The notes beneath the pieces are model-generated. The model was given only the letters and a program-made list of their open reading frames with translations. It made no database searches and was not told the origin of the DNA. Position numbers and translations under genes: made by a program. A DNA stretch of 64,000 nucleotides, taken from contig NW_019775727.1 in assembly GCF_001039355.2 (NCBI RefSeq), forward strand, positions 165,004 to 229,003, written 5' to 3'. Shown here piece by piece: positions 25,369 to 39,600 of the stretch; within the stretch, counting starts at the first letter, position 1, and every line of letters begins with the position of its first letter. The DNA is from Lingula anatina. Lineage: Eukaryota > Brachiopoda > Lingulata > Lingulida > Lingulidae.

Positions 25369-28300
25369 CTGGGAGAATAAAAAACAGCATGAAAACCTTA
25401 GAGTGTATTTTATGGAAAAATAGACATTAGTTATTCATTCATTCTTGTGGCAAAAAAGAGCTAAATCACTGAAAAAACACATCTATATATTTCCTTTGTC
25501 TGACACCACTTTTAAGATGACTTTAATAACCATAAAATCAAATCCAAATTACATGTCAGTTTTGATCATTTCAAAGCATGGCAACTCGTTGGCCATCCAT
25601 ATGATAATTATCACTAAATTATTCAAAATTATATATATAGTCCCTAATACCCCTAAGGGAGTTATTAGTATCCGCTTCTTTTACCATAACCGTATAAATA
25701 ACTAAAATACCTGTAGTCAAGCCTTGTTGCACTACTGGACTCGCTGTTGCTGCCCGTTCATTCTCCTTTATTGAGTAAGGCTTAGCATACAGACTAAAGG
25801 CCTATAATTGGTGTAAATAGATGTAAACTTAATTTGTTACTTGGCTAACAATTTTTCATATTTCTGTGCAATTATTCTGGTGATTAATTACCAATAAGAC
25901 TATCCTGTAAGGATATTTCAGCTGCATTTTTATGAAGTCACTTGTATGAATAAACTCAGAACAGAAAATCAATATATTTCATACTTCACATCACATACAA
26001 TTGACAAAATATTCCATTACCAAATTCAAGAAGAATATACATATGACTCAGATTAAAAATAATTAGTCAGAAAACTGAAAATGTAAGAAACTAAACTTAC
26101 ATTTGTGGAGTTCAGCAGCAGAATTGAAAAATTCCCTCTGTTGATGGCCAGTGTGAATATTTCTGCTGCCACATCCAGGTCGACTTCTGGTTTTTTCACT
26201 GGAACATCTCCAGTGATTGGGGCCTTGTCCAGCATGGTAAAATACACCAGGACCCCCTCTTTGGTATCATAATCCACCTACACAACAGTAAAGAAAGCAT
26301 GCTGTAATAAGATTTTTTTCTTTTGGACTATTGGCAGATTTTCGATTTTTTTTTTTTTTTTTGGAAACCCAAAAATATCATTTTTGAGATTGATGCAGAG
26401 GTCCCCCTGGACCCCATGCCATATTTTCTGACTTTTTAACGAATTCCCAGCCTCATCCCTGAGTATGCAAGGAGAGATTAATATTGATGTTTGCATAAAA
26501 TGCCAAATCTCACTCCTGCAATACATACAATATATTATAGTAATTTATTGACAAAATACAATTTTAATTAAAATTACAATAATTGTACTGAGGTCAGGCC
26601 CGTAGGCAGGGGGGGGTTTGGGGGGTTCGAAAGAACACCCCTTTTTGCTGGAAAAAGGTCCACTCTGGGTAAAATTTGACCTAGGTACATGGGGATTATA
26701 TGGTAAAAGGTCCACTTTTTCAGAAAAAGAACCCCCCCTTTGAAATTGCTGGCTACGGACCTGGAGGTAAATGAGTAAAGAAGGCTACATAATGTACAAA
26801 TTATTTTCAAATTGATATTCTCATCAGCAGAAAAATGCTTAAAAGTACATCTGCAGGATAACAATAACCGATATTTTTCATGTCAATATCAAGCCCTTTC
26901 CTTCATTAAACCATAATGATAATTAGAAGATACACATTCCTGTCCTTTTTATGCTCACCACAATGTTAGTGACTCTAATACTTGATATGCCGCACTGTCC
27001 CGCCACTCCTAGCATTACTGCATATTTGAACACCTTGATTCCAACTGCCTCTACCAAAGGTTTGCCCTCCCCTATAATGGCATACAGACAGTAAGTAAGT
27101 TAAAGAAAGGAAGAAAGCCAGCAAATATAATAAACGAATGAAAAGGTCAACTGTGTCAGCTTTTGATATTATGTTCATTCTATTCATGGTTTTAAAAAAG
27201 CAATTTAAGATGGTATGTTTTAGAATTTTAAATTCTTATCCTTATAAATTGTACACAACACTCAGAGAAGAGCACAGAGCACCATTTTTTTAAACCTTAA
27301 TTATTTTCATCATTATTATTGCTTGACAGAGTTCTGTAAGTTATCTCATGTAAGACATAGAGAAACCCATTCACAAAGTTTTGACGTTCTCTGGCATACC
27401 TGGCAATTCAAATTGGAAATGCCTTCTTCTTGTTGAATAGCACTGACTTATATCAAACTCCATTAAAGAAGGTTCATCTTCATTAAAGTTGATTATGTTA
27501 TAAATGTAGTGAAGATTCAACTGAAGGAGGAAAAATTGATAGAATTAGGCATTTTGTTAGCAAAGTGTACACAAGTTTTAATTATTTCCATATAGAAAGA
27601 CTACAGATAATCAAATTATTTCATGTCCCAATTTTTCTATATATTCCAATGCTTAACAAACATAACCCTTACTTCAGGGAGCTTGATCTCTATCATGACA
27701 GGTTCTCCTCCCTCATCCAGACGCCCACTGTACTGGGTCCACTCCGGCTGGAAGAAGGGATTTATTAAACAGACATTTATTTCATGATTTTAAAACAATC
27801 GCCTTTTTCTGACTGACCACCGCTATTTCAGCATCTTGTTTTCAATATATCTCAATTGAAGTAAACATCTTATACTTGATGCAGCGAAATCAAACTGCTC
27901 CACACAAAACCTATGTTTCATCATGCAGCAGGAAAAAAATACAAGCATAGGAACATTTATTTCACAAATGTATAATATAAGCAACATGCGATGTACAAAA
28001 GGCAAAAATATTAAATCTCATACTGGACACTCACATATAGATGTTATGTAGAGACTCCAACGTTTTGTCCTTTATCACAAGGACATCTTCATGAAACTGT
28101 CACTACAGGTGACACTGCTGGTGGTATTACACTTGTCCAGTATGAGATTTAATATTTTTGCCTTTTAATATCTTAACAGTATGAATCATAATTTATATTT
28201 TGACATCCTGTAATGTAGTTGCAACTATTACGTAGCCTTGACTATCAATTCTGTGCATGTTACTAGAATCCACTTAATATATAATTATGAAGAATGTCTA

Positions 28301-29707
28301 CAAAGCATGTCTAAAGATCTTTCAAAACTAGGAGATATACACATGAAACACTGAACAGCCTGTATTTGTTAATGACTGATTGTGTACTATAATACTCACA
28401 CTTTGGAAGGACCACTCCCATATAGAGGTACAATCAGGACATATGGGAGGCCAGTTGGTGCGCTTGGCTGCATACACATCCACAACCATATTACGTACTT
28501 TACGCTGAAATTTATCATGTCAGATTACATTATGAGTAAGAATCCCATTGGTCGAGTTTAAAGGGATAACAACTGAAAAAGTGCCATAAAATAAATTTCC
28601 TGGGGTAAATGATGCTCTTCCCATACTTACCAATGGTTAATGAATCCATTCTGACATTCAAATTTGTTAATTTTTTTTTTTTTAAGTGACTGTGTTTTTG
28701 TAATAACATCTAAGGAGATTGCTACAAAGGTTATAGCCATCTTTGAAGGTCCACAGGGTCTGATGGCAAGTACAAATTTCATGAAATTGCAAAAGCTGCC
28801 ATTTTGGTGGTAAAATGGAATTAACTATATTTCTAAGTGTTGTTTACAATGTATTTATTGTGGAATTTTGAATCTCATATGAAGAGTCATTATCCCTTTA
28901 GTGTTCTGTACACTAGTCTCTGGTCTCTTGAAATTTTTAGCTAGTACTAGTTGACTCTCTTTTTGATATTTGTCCACTATAATATGGAATATATAAAAGT
29001 GCAGCAAATTGGAGAGGCGTCTCTTTAAAATGTTCACTACTTTAAAAAGTGGAGAATGAAAATTAAAGATAATGCTGCATAATGCACTTCTATTCTAAAT
29101 TTTACAAATGCCTATCAACCAATATATCCATGTACATACAAAGAGTGTACATATATAGAATTACATTTTAATAAATTTTTATTGCCTTTCTTGGAGTTAT
29201 TGTAGATTTTATCATTTCATTTCTAAGTACCAGTAGTCTTGCTAAAAACATTTGTCCTCTTACCTTTCCTTGGTAGTTATATGTTATGACATTTTTGTCA
29301 TAGTCGAAGAACTCCAGTGCAGTCCTAAGCCTTACAGTAGATGCACTCGCATTCACAGAATCAAAAGATGTGGAAGAGATAGGACGAACGGAACAATTCC
29401 CTTTGATGGTATCTGTGATGTAACGTACTCCTGAAATCATGAAATTCAATGTTTATATTGATCTTTATTATGTATTTCACCGTTTTACAGTGACTCTCAA
29501 AATTCTCCCCAAAAAGATTGAACAAGAATACTATATGTACTGTTGTGATGAATTAGTAGTTGATGTAGAAAAATGTAAAAATGCATAGAAGTTCGGATTG
29601 GAGATAAAAGTTGCAAATCAAGTTACGTAAGAACATCTTTGTTAAAAACACTATGGTAGTTAAACTATTACGTCTCTCTCTCTCTCTCTTTTTCCCTTTT
29701 TATTTCT

Positions 29708-29759
<52 letters not shown>

Positions 29760-29887
29760 AGGTGTGTGTGTGTGTGTGGGGGGGGNNNNNNNNNNNNNNN
29801 NNNNNNNNNNNNNNNNNNNNNNNNNNNNNNNNNNNNNNNNNNNNNCTCTCTCTCTCTCTCTTTTCCCTTTATTCTTCTCCTCTCCTC

Positions 29888-29922
<35 letters not shown>

Positions 29923-30976
29923 GTAAAGTGTGTGTGTGTGTGTGGGTGGGGGGGGGGCAAACTATGTATAAAAATTACATTTACCAGTATTAAAATCATG
30001 GACCTCTGATAGTGGATTGTTACCAAAGGGATTCCCATCACCAGGGAGAGCGCGGTAGTCGTAACGCACCAAACGGGCACCATAGTCATAAGCTTGCTGA
30101 AATGAAAACATTTTCACTTCTATCAAATCTAGAACTAAGTCTTATATTGCAATTTAGCATTAAAGAAAAATCACTGCCAATGCCACTAATACTTGTATAG
30201 CTATGGAATTAATCAAAACAACTGAAGTTTTCTCAAACATTTTAGATATTAATTATCCCTACCAAATTGCTATATATATATGTATTAGGCTCATAAATGG
30301 AATGTGTTTGAAGAATAAAAGTAACTGTTTTTTTTTTTTATTACACTTTTGTGGTTTCTGTTAGAAAAGATATTTTACCACACGTCACATGAAATCCATG
30401 CAACTCACAAAACAAGCAGCATCACACAGAAATATAATAAACACATGGCATTAAATGTAATAATATGTAGGAAATAACTTTACAGATCATATCTGTTTAT
30501 GTGCACTTTTATCCACTGTTATCAGTTCCTAGTACTTACGTAAAGAAAACTTGTAGTATTTGACTCTGGAGCAACCACCTCTGATGTGAAACTAAAGTAG
30601 TTTGGCAGTGGTGGAAACTGCTTGTTGTTCACTCTTCCTGGACAAATTGTTCCCTTTGGTACCTAGAAAGAGAGAGGTGTACATTGAATTTTCATTAAAT
30701 CCCTAATTCTTACTGTACATGAATTAATAAAATGTCTGAAACTGATTTACCCCAGAGATAAATGAAACTTAAGGCACTATTCCTGGATAAATTGCTCCCT
30801 TGGATACCTAAAGGGAGAGTGGTGTACATTTTTTTACTGAATGTCCCTAATTATTGGTGCACTTGAATTGATTTATTGTCTGAAACTGATTAACCCTGAC
30901 ACTTAAGACACTCAGCTATAACAAGCACATCAACTTTACGACATTTTGGATGTCAAGGTACACTATTACGACAACA

Positions 30977-31042
<66 letters not shown>

Positions 31043-34000
31043 GGCAAACTCAAACATAACATCTTGCTCTGCTCCAGTCAGTTATATGTACCTGGAATGG
31101 CTCATCACCAAACGGGAAGTCTGTTGCCGGCTTAAAATTGGAGAAGTCGTATGTGTGTTCAAAGTAGCGTGGTGTGGGTCCACTCTGATCTGATCCTTGC
31201 ATATACAGACGTACTGGTACGGCAGGGCCTAGAGGAGTTTGCCAGTTGGCAATGTCTGTAACACATGATATATGAATTCATTAACACTTGAAAAGTGATG
31301 TTTAATATCTACTGAAACTGTCTCTTAAAATAAAATTCTCCAAAATATAATGTCTACAGTGTCCATTACTTGCTGGCATATCAAAATTTTTTTTTTTTTG
31401 CTTTTTTCATAATTTAGCAATATTCTAAAATCAACAAAAATTAACAGCTTTTGCACAAATTTAATATTGGCACTGAAATACTCACAAAAGTTACCTTTCT
31501 ACATTCATACTGAGAAACATTACTTGATTCCAAATAAGAGATATGCTTTAATTAGTATCAAAAATATCTAAATCCGTCATTATCCTATCAAAAATAGATA
31601 TATGACACCTGCTGAATGTGGGCAGCATAGCCAAATTAGAGGCTACTAATTATAAATACACCCATATTTACATGCAGGGGTTTCCCCATGATTTGGGGCA
31701 GAGGGAATCCAAAATGTAAATCTGTAATTTGGTCATCAGTTTACAGGCAGTCCAACCAAAGCAAGCCCAACCACTCAACCCCGAAATTTCAAAAGCTGAA
31801 CAGCTGTCTTTGAAAACATAGACCATCTTTTGATGCTAATGGCTGTCTTAATTGGCCCCCATAACTTGTAAGCATCGCATTTTGTGAATAGCAATATCAA
31901 TTAGAGGCTACAATGTATTATATGGGGTGAGTATGGGCAAGTTATGGAATTGAGACGCTTTCAAGTTATGGGGCCTTGGATGGCTCTTAGGCAAAAGCCT
32001 TGTTTACCTGAAAAGTATGCATCCACACTAAGAGTGTACTTGGAATAGGGGTTGTATGTGCACCCATGCCAGTGATCCGTCTTCATTCCCCTCACCACAG
32101 TCTTCCCCATATACATCTCCTGCATATCTCCACCAAAGGCAAAGACTGCATAGGGGTTATTGATGTGTGCTTTGCCACTGGTGGTGTTATAACCAAAGAG
32201 GAGCCTCGACTGGGACGTGCTGATTTTCTCGACCGAGCATAGGTTATCTGAAATGTTGGTGTTTGATAGTTGTAAATAAGGAGAGAAAATTTACATGAAT
32301 GTTTTCTTAGCTGAATTACCTGAAAGATTTGAGTTTAAGAGGGCATGGAATTTTGAATAGCAATGATTTGCAGTACATGACTTATGCTCTCTACTGACAA
32401 CATTTTTAGTTGTTTTTTTAACTAGAATGTTCATGAAAATATTCATGAAATAATAGATGAAAATTTACAAATTTAATCAAAATAGTCAGACTCAGGTTTC
32501 TAAAAGATCTTCATCTCATAAAGTTACTTGATAGTTTTTGAAAATCTTGCTTTAGTATTATTTTACATGAAAAAAAAATATTATACCACACCATATGTTG
32601 AGAACAAAAGACCCAAATGTGTTATATCTAAAGGGAAATCAAATAAACTGAATGACAGGTACATCTCCTTGAGCTGCTAGGGGGTGACTAACTTTCGCAT
32701 GCATTTGGTAACACAAAACTAAGTGAAAAAGCTTCCATTCAGCAAGAGTCACCATGGAGTTGGATCGATCTTTGTAGGATGAAAGTTTCATTGGGAATGT
32801 ATCCTTACATGGATGTCACACATAAATGCAAGTTACACTATGGCTTTATTCCCATAGATTTTAGATCGATCTATCCCCGCGGGGAGTCTCACTAGATTAC
32901 TTTCAGATAATCCGACTTAAATGTCCGTCCCGCCTACTACAAGCTGTAAGCAGGTAATTAACTTTCGTGTCCGCCCGGCTGACAGCTATTTAGCGTGAAC
33001 CCCCAGGGAGTTAGGTCGATCTAAAGTAGGTCGTTCTAATCTATGGAAATGGGGTGTATGTCTTATGTTCAGACACACCATTATGTCAGCATGGGTCATG
33101 GTTCATACTAATTGTGTACATATATAACATACACCACCCTAACTCATGGTGTACTTATTACGTATTACAAATACACTGACCTTCTTTTGTGATTATTTCA
33201 ATGATCTCATCATCTGCATAGTTGTAGATAAGCAGCAGCTTGTCATCGTACTCGTACTCGGCCATGGCGGCTCTGTTGCCTTGGAAGTCGTACCACACGT
33301 CTACCTCTACCGTCTTGTTCTTGTTGAATAGATTGCACTGGACAGATGTGTAAAATTTATCTGGCAGCACAGGCAATGATGGGCCTGAAAGTTTTGAAAA
33401 TGATATAATAGCAATTGTCATTTTATTGCAATATTTCTTGAAGTACCAGGACCTGGTGCATCTCAGTGCTTTTTGCAATAAGCTAAAATTATTTTAAAAT
33501 TTTAAAATTATTTTCACTTAAACACCTAAAAGTATATGCAATTTTAACATACCACAGTAAACAATTGTACTCCATCAAAGTGGAATTTTTAAAGTGAATT
33601 TTCAAGAAAGGTAAAATTTGGAAAAAATATGATGAAATGTAAATATATATGTCCAATAGTTCCTTGACCAACAATTCATTTCTTTTAAACTATCTGAACT
33701 GAACTGAATTTCTTAACCCCACTTTGGAAACTAATTTATGAAATAATACACTGATTAAAGGCTTTATCAATTAAAAGAAATTCATTCTCTGTGACTTAAA
33801 ACCAGCCAAACTTACCTGGTGTATTGTAAATTTTTGAAGGATCACAAACACTAAGATCAGGACCTAAAAAATTGAAAAATGAAAGACTTACGCAATCTGA
33901 ATCTTCTTAAATATCTCTATTAAATTTTGACAAAACTATACAGAAAATCAAACATTTTAAATCACTGCCTTTCTTCCTATACTCATAAATACATTGTCAT

Positions 34001-34563
34001 GCCTGACACAATTCCAAAATATTAAATTAATCTGTCAATAGATCCTGTAACATGACTATATGGCTAAATATTTGTCTGTATGCTAAAGCATGAGTTAATG
34101 TCTACATATGTCTTCTGTTAAGCAATGAATTAACTCACACCAATTTCATTCAGTGCTTAAAAGTAAAAAACTTGTTCTGCTGAACTTTACTCCATCACAA
34201 TGTGTCCTGCCTGGTTTGGGAGGAGTGAAGTCAAGTTATAGTGACCTCCCTTTAAATAACATCAACATCCAATAACTTGTCCTCCCCCTCCCCCAAGAAG
34301 TAATGAAAAGAATATGTCCAATGTGCATGCCATATGTTCAGGTATTTTAAAAGGTGATTTTGACCTCACCATAAAATATCATTTGTCTTAAATGCCCAAC
34401 TTTTACATTTGAATAGTGAACTCTAAGGAAACTTACCAGCAGTGGAGGGCTTGGACCCCTTGGCATATCTAGGTATAACAACCAACTTATCTTGTAAGGC
34501 AAACAGATTGAAGCTCTATAACAAAAAAGAAAATATTTAAACCACCTGTAAAATAATAATAAC

Positions 34564-34609
<46 letters not shown>

Positions 34610-36589
34610 TATTCAAGATGGACCGTTTTTTCATAATATCCTTAAAAGAAGCATTTAATATCAAGGTTCAGGTAAAACAATATATAACTACCATGGCTAT
34701 AATCCTGATTCTATTTGTTCAGCATCACTAAGCGTAATAAACTTTTTATATCCATAAAAGTCATTTTTATCTTATGTTTATTTGCTTCCCTATCTTTGAG
34801 GTATTCACAATATAATTTTAACTTCATTTAACTTCATACAGGACAGGTTGTACTGCTGTATGGAATAAAAAGTTAGGACATTATTTCATCAGGGGCTAAA
34901 TTCCTTTTATTTCTGTATTGGAGCAACGTCTTTAGACAGCTGCATTGCTTTATCTGTGGAAAGAAGTTGTCAAAGGATATGAACCCCAAGTACAGACCAT
35001 AATTCCTTGATCTTTTCAATGGCCAAAAATAATCAAACTTTCTGATTCATATTTTTATAATCACAAAATTATATTTCTATTTAGCATTTGTGGTGCTTTT
35101 ACTGCATAGAATTGTACTTTAAGGTAGCCTGCTTTTTTTATTTTGTTGCTACCACTCGAGAGGAATGTAAATTTAAGAGACTATGCCTCAAAAATAAAGT
35201 ATCTGTAAAATTCACATTTTTTCTCCATTGAAAAGATAGTAGTAATTACCATTATTGACTTACATTGGCCACAGTGTCGATGTCCACTGGAACAAAGAAC
35301 TGCCCTTTGGCCACTGCTTGGACTATGTTCTGTACAGCTACGTCCAGGTCTACCTCATCAACACTCATCTTCACATCGCCCTTTATGGGAGCCTTGTCCA
35401 GTAGAGTGAAGGTGGCCACTATGGTTTTGTAGTTGTAGTGGACCTAAGTAGGACAGTATAATGTAAGATTAAAGGGCAGTTCATGTCTCCTCGTTCACAC
35501 TCCAAATTATAAATATGACTAGGACTAACACAAATAAGATGGTCAAAATTTGGCCAATCACAGCCACATTTATTGTAAGGTCCCTCTAATTAAAAAATGA
35601 CATAACTTAGTAGATAACATCGATTAATGTTGAGTTATAACATTTAAGTAATGCTTAGACCTGAAAATTTGCATTTTAATATATAATTTCTAAACAAAAG
35701 TGCGTATATTTCAATTTATGGGGTTGTAAAAGGGGGAGTTACATTTAAACACACTCAGTCTCTGTAGCTTCAGTAGAAATTCCCCTCAAAAATAAAATTC
35801 AAGCACAAGCCCATGGGTCTTCAGCAGCTAAGGAAACTGAGGGGATGTCTAGTGCTGACTATAGAGTTAAAACTGTTTCACATTACCATCTTCACAATGA
35901 GCTTATCATTGTACAGTATTAGAGTTGACATAATTCTTTTTTAGTCCTGACACTTCAAAACATACATATGTAATGTAAAATTGGGGAATGCTGACAAAAC
36001 ATGAATAAATCTAAAGCACCAAAATGTTTTTATATCAGACACAGATGCCGTACCCACATATTGATTAATAACATACAAAACATATATATCCACTAGTATG
36101 CACTTTTTTTGTGGAATTTAAACATCATGACCCTTCACAAAGATCTCATCTGGCCTCAAAAACAACAAACTAAAAGATCCAGAATAAAATGTAAAACCTT
36201 TTATCATTTTGCTATGCATATTTAATTTAGATATTACCCTCTAAAATTGTCATTGCAGTAGAACAAATAGGTTCAAATGCACTATCATCTAAAAAAATAA
36301 TATATATTACCTCCAAATTGTTTATTCTGAGTGGTGAGACCACAGCAAACCCTTGGATGGTGAGCAAAAGGGCATATTTGAAGTTTATCAGGTTGGAACC
36401 ATAGACAAGGGTCTTGTAATCACCTGGAGTAAGAAAAAACAATATATTCAGTTTTTGTTATCGTTTTTTCTACAAATATAATAAATATATTATTTATAGA
36501 TAGTGATTTTATCCACCATTTGAATGTTAAAACTGGGCCATGTGAAAAACTGGGTTGATTTGATTCATATGCAAAACTGTACACCAAAA

Positions 36590-36645
<56 letters not shown>

Positions 36646-39600
36646 TAGCTTATCTATCAAATCTACCATCAAATCAATGGTAAATTGGCAATTAATAATG
36701 AAAAATACTTATCTATATAAATCATCTTTCATGGTAAAACTGAAATATGCCAACACGTAAAAATTCAATGTTCTACCATTTAAATTTTGCCCACCTGGGA
36801 ATTCTATCTTGAAATAAACTTTGCTTAGTGTTTCATAGCAAGCTCCAATGTCAAAGGTCCAAAGTTGTGGCTCACTCTCGTCAAAGTCCATCACATTGTA
36901 AATCAGATGGACATCAGTCTGTGAATTAGAATGTATAAAATATGAAATAATATTCTTATTCAGACATCACAAGGCTTATACCCTCGATGTTATGTTATAT
37001 CTAACAGATTCTGAAATCTATATTTAAAAACATTCAATTCTAACCTCAATTCTACAATACAATACAACACAACACAACACAACACAACACAATACAATTA
37101 AGGGTTTCCCCAGGATTTGAGATACAGGGAGTCCAAATTGTGAATCTTTAATTTGGTCACTGATTTACAGGGAGTCCAAGACCCAAAAATGCAATGCAAT
37201 GCAATGCAACACAACACAACACAACACAACACAATACATTATAACCATAGTTTACTTACATCTGGTTTGAATTGGTTCTGCTTGATGGTCACCTCCAACC
37301 TGATCGGCTCACCTCCTTCCCTGACCATCCCACTGTACTGGGTCCAGTTGGACTGAAAATTAAATATCAAATATTAAACAATATCCAGGTGAGAAGACAG
37401 CATCTATATGATCATTCTTTGTGTAAGAGCAGCATGAATAAATAACAACTACAACTTTTGGAAAAAATGAATTTTCTATTTTTTATTAGACCTTGACTTC
37501 AATGTTCTAATGAGAGATGTTGATATGTTTTGCCACCATATTCTTGCTGTCATCTTACCTCCATTGGATGCAAATTTACATGCATACTATTTTCTATTAC
37601 ATAAATTCCTTCTACATTACAAACAATCTTTTAAGGTGTCACTAATCTAAAGGCTCATACTAGCAAAGCCTGTGTTAAAAATGCTAGAGACAATTCCGAT
37701 TTAAAAAAAAAAACAATTTTAACAACTTATCATTTTTTTTGGTCAAAAATAAGTTCTAAAGCAGAAACAAAATATTGTCAGGATGACACCAGGATCCTTA
37801 CTATTCTGAATATCACCAGATAAAGAAGATCTGTCATAACTTACAACAGCAAAATACCACTCCCACACAGTGGTGCAGTCATCACAGATCCCAGGATATC
37901 CTTTCCTCTGAGCAATCCACACATCTGCTGGAATGTCACGAACTTTTCTCTGGTGACAGAACAATCTTTATGTTATCATCTAAAGTATATATAATTGATG
38001 AATTCATTTTGTGCATTATACAATTTTAGAATAAAGAGTTTAATGATTATGCACTAAAATTCAGCAAAATATTCAGCACTTTTCAATACCAGATCAGCAC
38101 CAGAATAGGCAAAATTTCCTGCCTTCTTTAACGATCAAAGCTTTCTTTTCAGCATAATAAAGGTCACAATTTAATGCACAAACAAACTGACAAAATTTTA
38201 TATACAAATTTTATATCCCTTGTTCAAAATGTCCATGAAAATGATTTGTTTTTGAACTTACCACTCCAGTGTAGGTATAGGGCACTGAGACATTGTTATA
38301 GTTGAAGAACTCCTGAGGCGTCCGGATCCGTACTTCAGTGGGACTGACCTTGGTAATGTCAAGGCCAACTGTTTGGAGTGGGAAGTAGGAGCAGTTACCT
38401 TGGAATGTGTCTATCACATACCTCACGCCTTGACACACACAAAAAAAAGAAAAAAAAACAATGAAATGGCAATTCAGAAAACAATAACAAAAGAGCATAA
38501 CTGATATGCTTATCAACTTACTTTTGAGTTTTCTCTGTGTACAACAAACTGAATTGTTCAGTGGTACTTACAATCTTAATCCCCATATCTTCTGAGTAGT
38601 TAATTAAGATTTGTTAAGTAGAGTAATTAACTAAACAATGATTGATAATGACAGACATTACGGACATTGTTAATAAAATTTACCACAAATTCCCATCTTT
38701 TCTAAATTGTGCAAATGTTACTAATCCTAATTTCAATTTTTTTTATGAAAAGGCAAGAGATAAAATCAGGAATATTCATACGGTACCTGTGTTGAAGTCA
38801 TGCACTTCACTCAATGGGTTGAATCCAAACTGCTGGATCAAATCCAGACTGAGAGGTCTGTAGTCATAGCGAACAAGGTTGCTCCTAAAATCATACCACT
38901 CCTGTATGATGGAAAAAAATTAATATTATTACATAAATATGTATTGAGAAGTCTGATTATGTTGATTGCCTATTATAAGGGTAGTAATTAAACCAAGTAT
39001 AGTAGTATGTCTTGACATCTCTTCAAGGGAACCTTCACCTTCTTTCTACAAATTGCTTACTAACATTTTTTTTAGAAACACATTTCTTTTATTCTATATT
39101 TTGGTGCTAATAAAGAATTAGTGTGAGCCGCTTTCTTGGAATTTGTAAGTTTGCTCATATCATAGAGATCTGAGAACTAATCAGCTGGCAGGCATCTGGG
39201 TTGAAGCTGTGAATATAAAGAGCAGAACAATTGCAAAACTTCTAGGTAGGATAAGAAATTATATACAACTGCTGCACATCATCAAAGGCAGATTTAAGGC
39301 GTCTTCTGGGTCTTCCAGAAGACGGTCAGATTTTCAAGTTTACATTGACGGGTATCTAATTTTTTTCTGTCGGAAGACGGTCAGAAATTGAGGATGGATC
39401 AATAAAGATAAATTGGAAGACTGTCAGAAAATAACTCTGGATCCGCCCCTGATTATCCTTGACAGTATTTTATCCACTCCTTAAGCTGACAGGCACGTAC
39501 CTTTTGATAGGTGAACGTCTTAGCAATGGGAGATATAATTTCAATGGAGAACTGAAAGTAGTCTGGTGGCGTAGGTAGGGGCCTGGTGTTAACTCTTCCT

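Larger units (their letters stand above)
25711..33384 (-). other. Module 3 of the giant membrane protein, 12 exons
   Basis: Exons on the minus strand: 33384-33181, 32247-32008, 31255-31092, 30662-30540, 30096-29985, 29430-29264, 28504-28400, 27747-27673, 27520-27400, 27071-26959, 26277-26101, 25801-25711 (lengths 204, 240, 164, 123, 112, 167, 105, 75, 121, 113, 177, 91). They encode residues about 1203-1766. Landmarks: VQCNLFNKNKTVEVDVWYD, MYMGKTVVRGMKTD, FEHTYDFSNFKP, KGTICPGR, LVRYDYRAL, VHDFNTG, VRLRTALEFF, RKVRNMVVDVY, EWTQYSGRL, MLDKAPITGDV. It is the most diverged module; the VSPLRI block has become ISSIRV. A gap of 60 N (29786-29845) lies in the intron between the VHDFNTG exon and the next. 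The last exon leads directly into the membrane-anchor exon. Confidence 0.85.

Noticed and set aside
26574-26864. Minus-strand frame with PKRGVLSNPPNPP text, similar to one at 44187-43951
   Set aside because: Both are translations of the same MITE, not genes.
29611-30089. Frames running across the N gap
   Set aside because: They contain unknown residues and microsatellite translations; the real coding part here is the exon 30096-29985 on the minus strand.
34347-34664. Frame with a long leucine run
   Set aside because: It is a translation of the AAT microsatellite; only 34515-34437 is coding.
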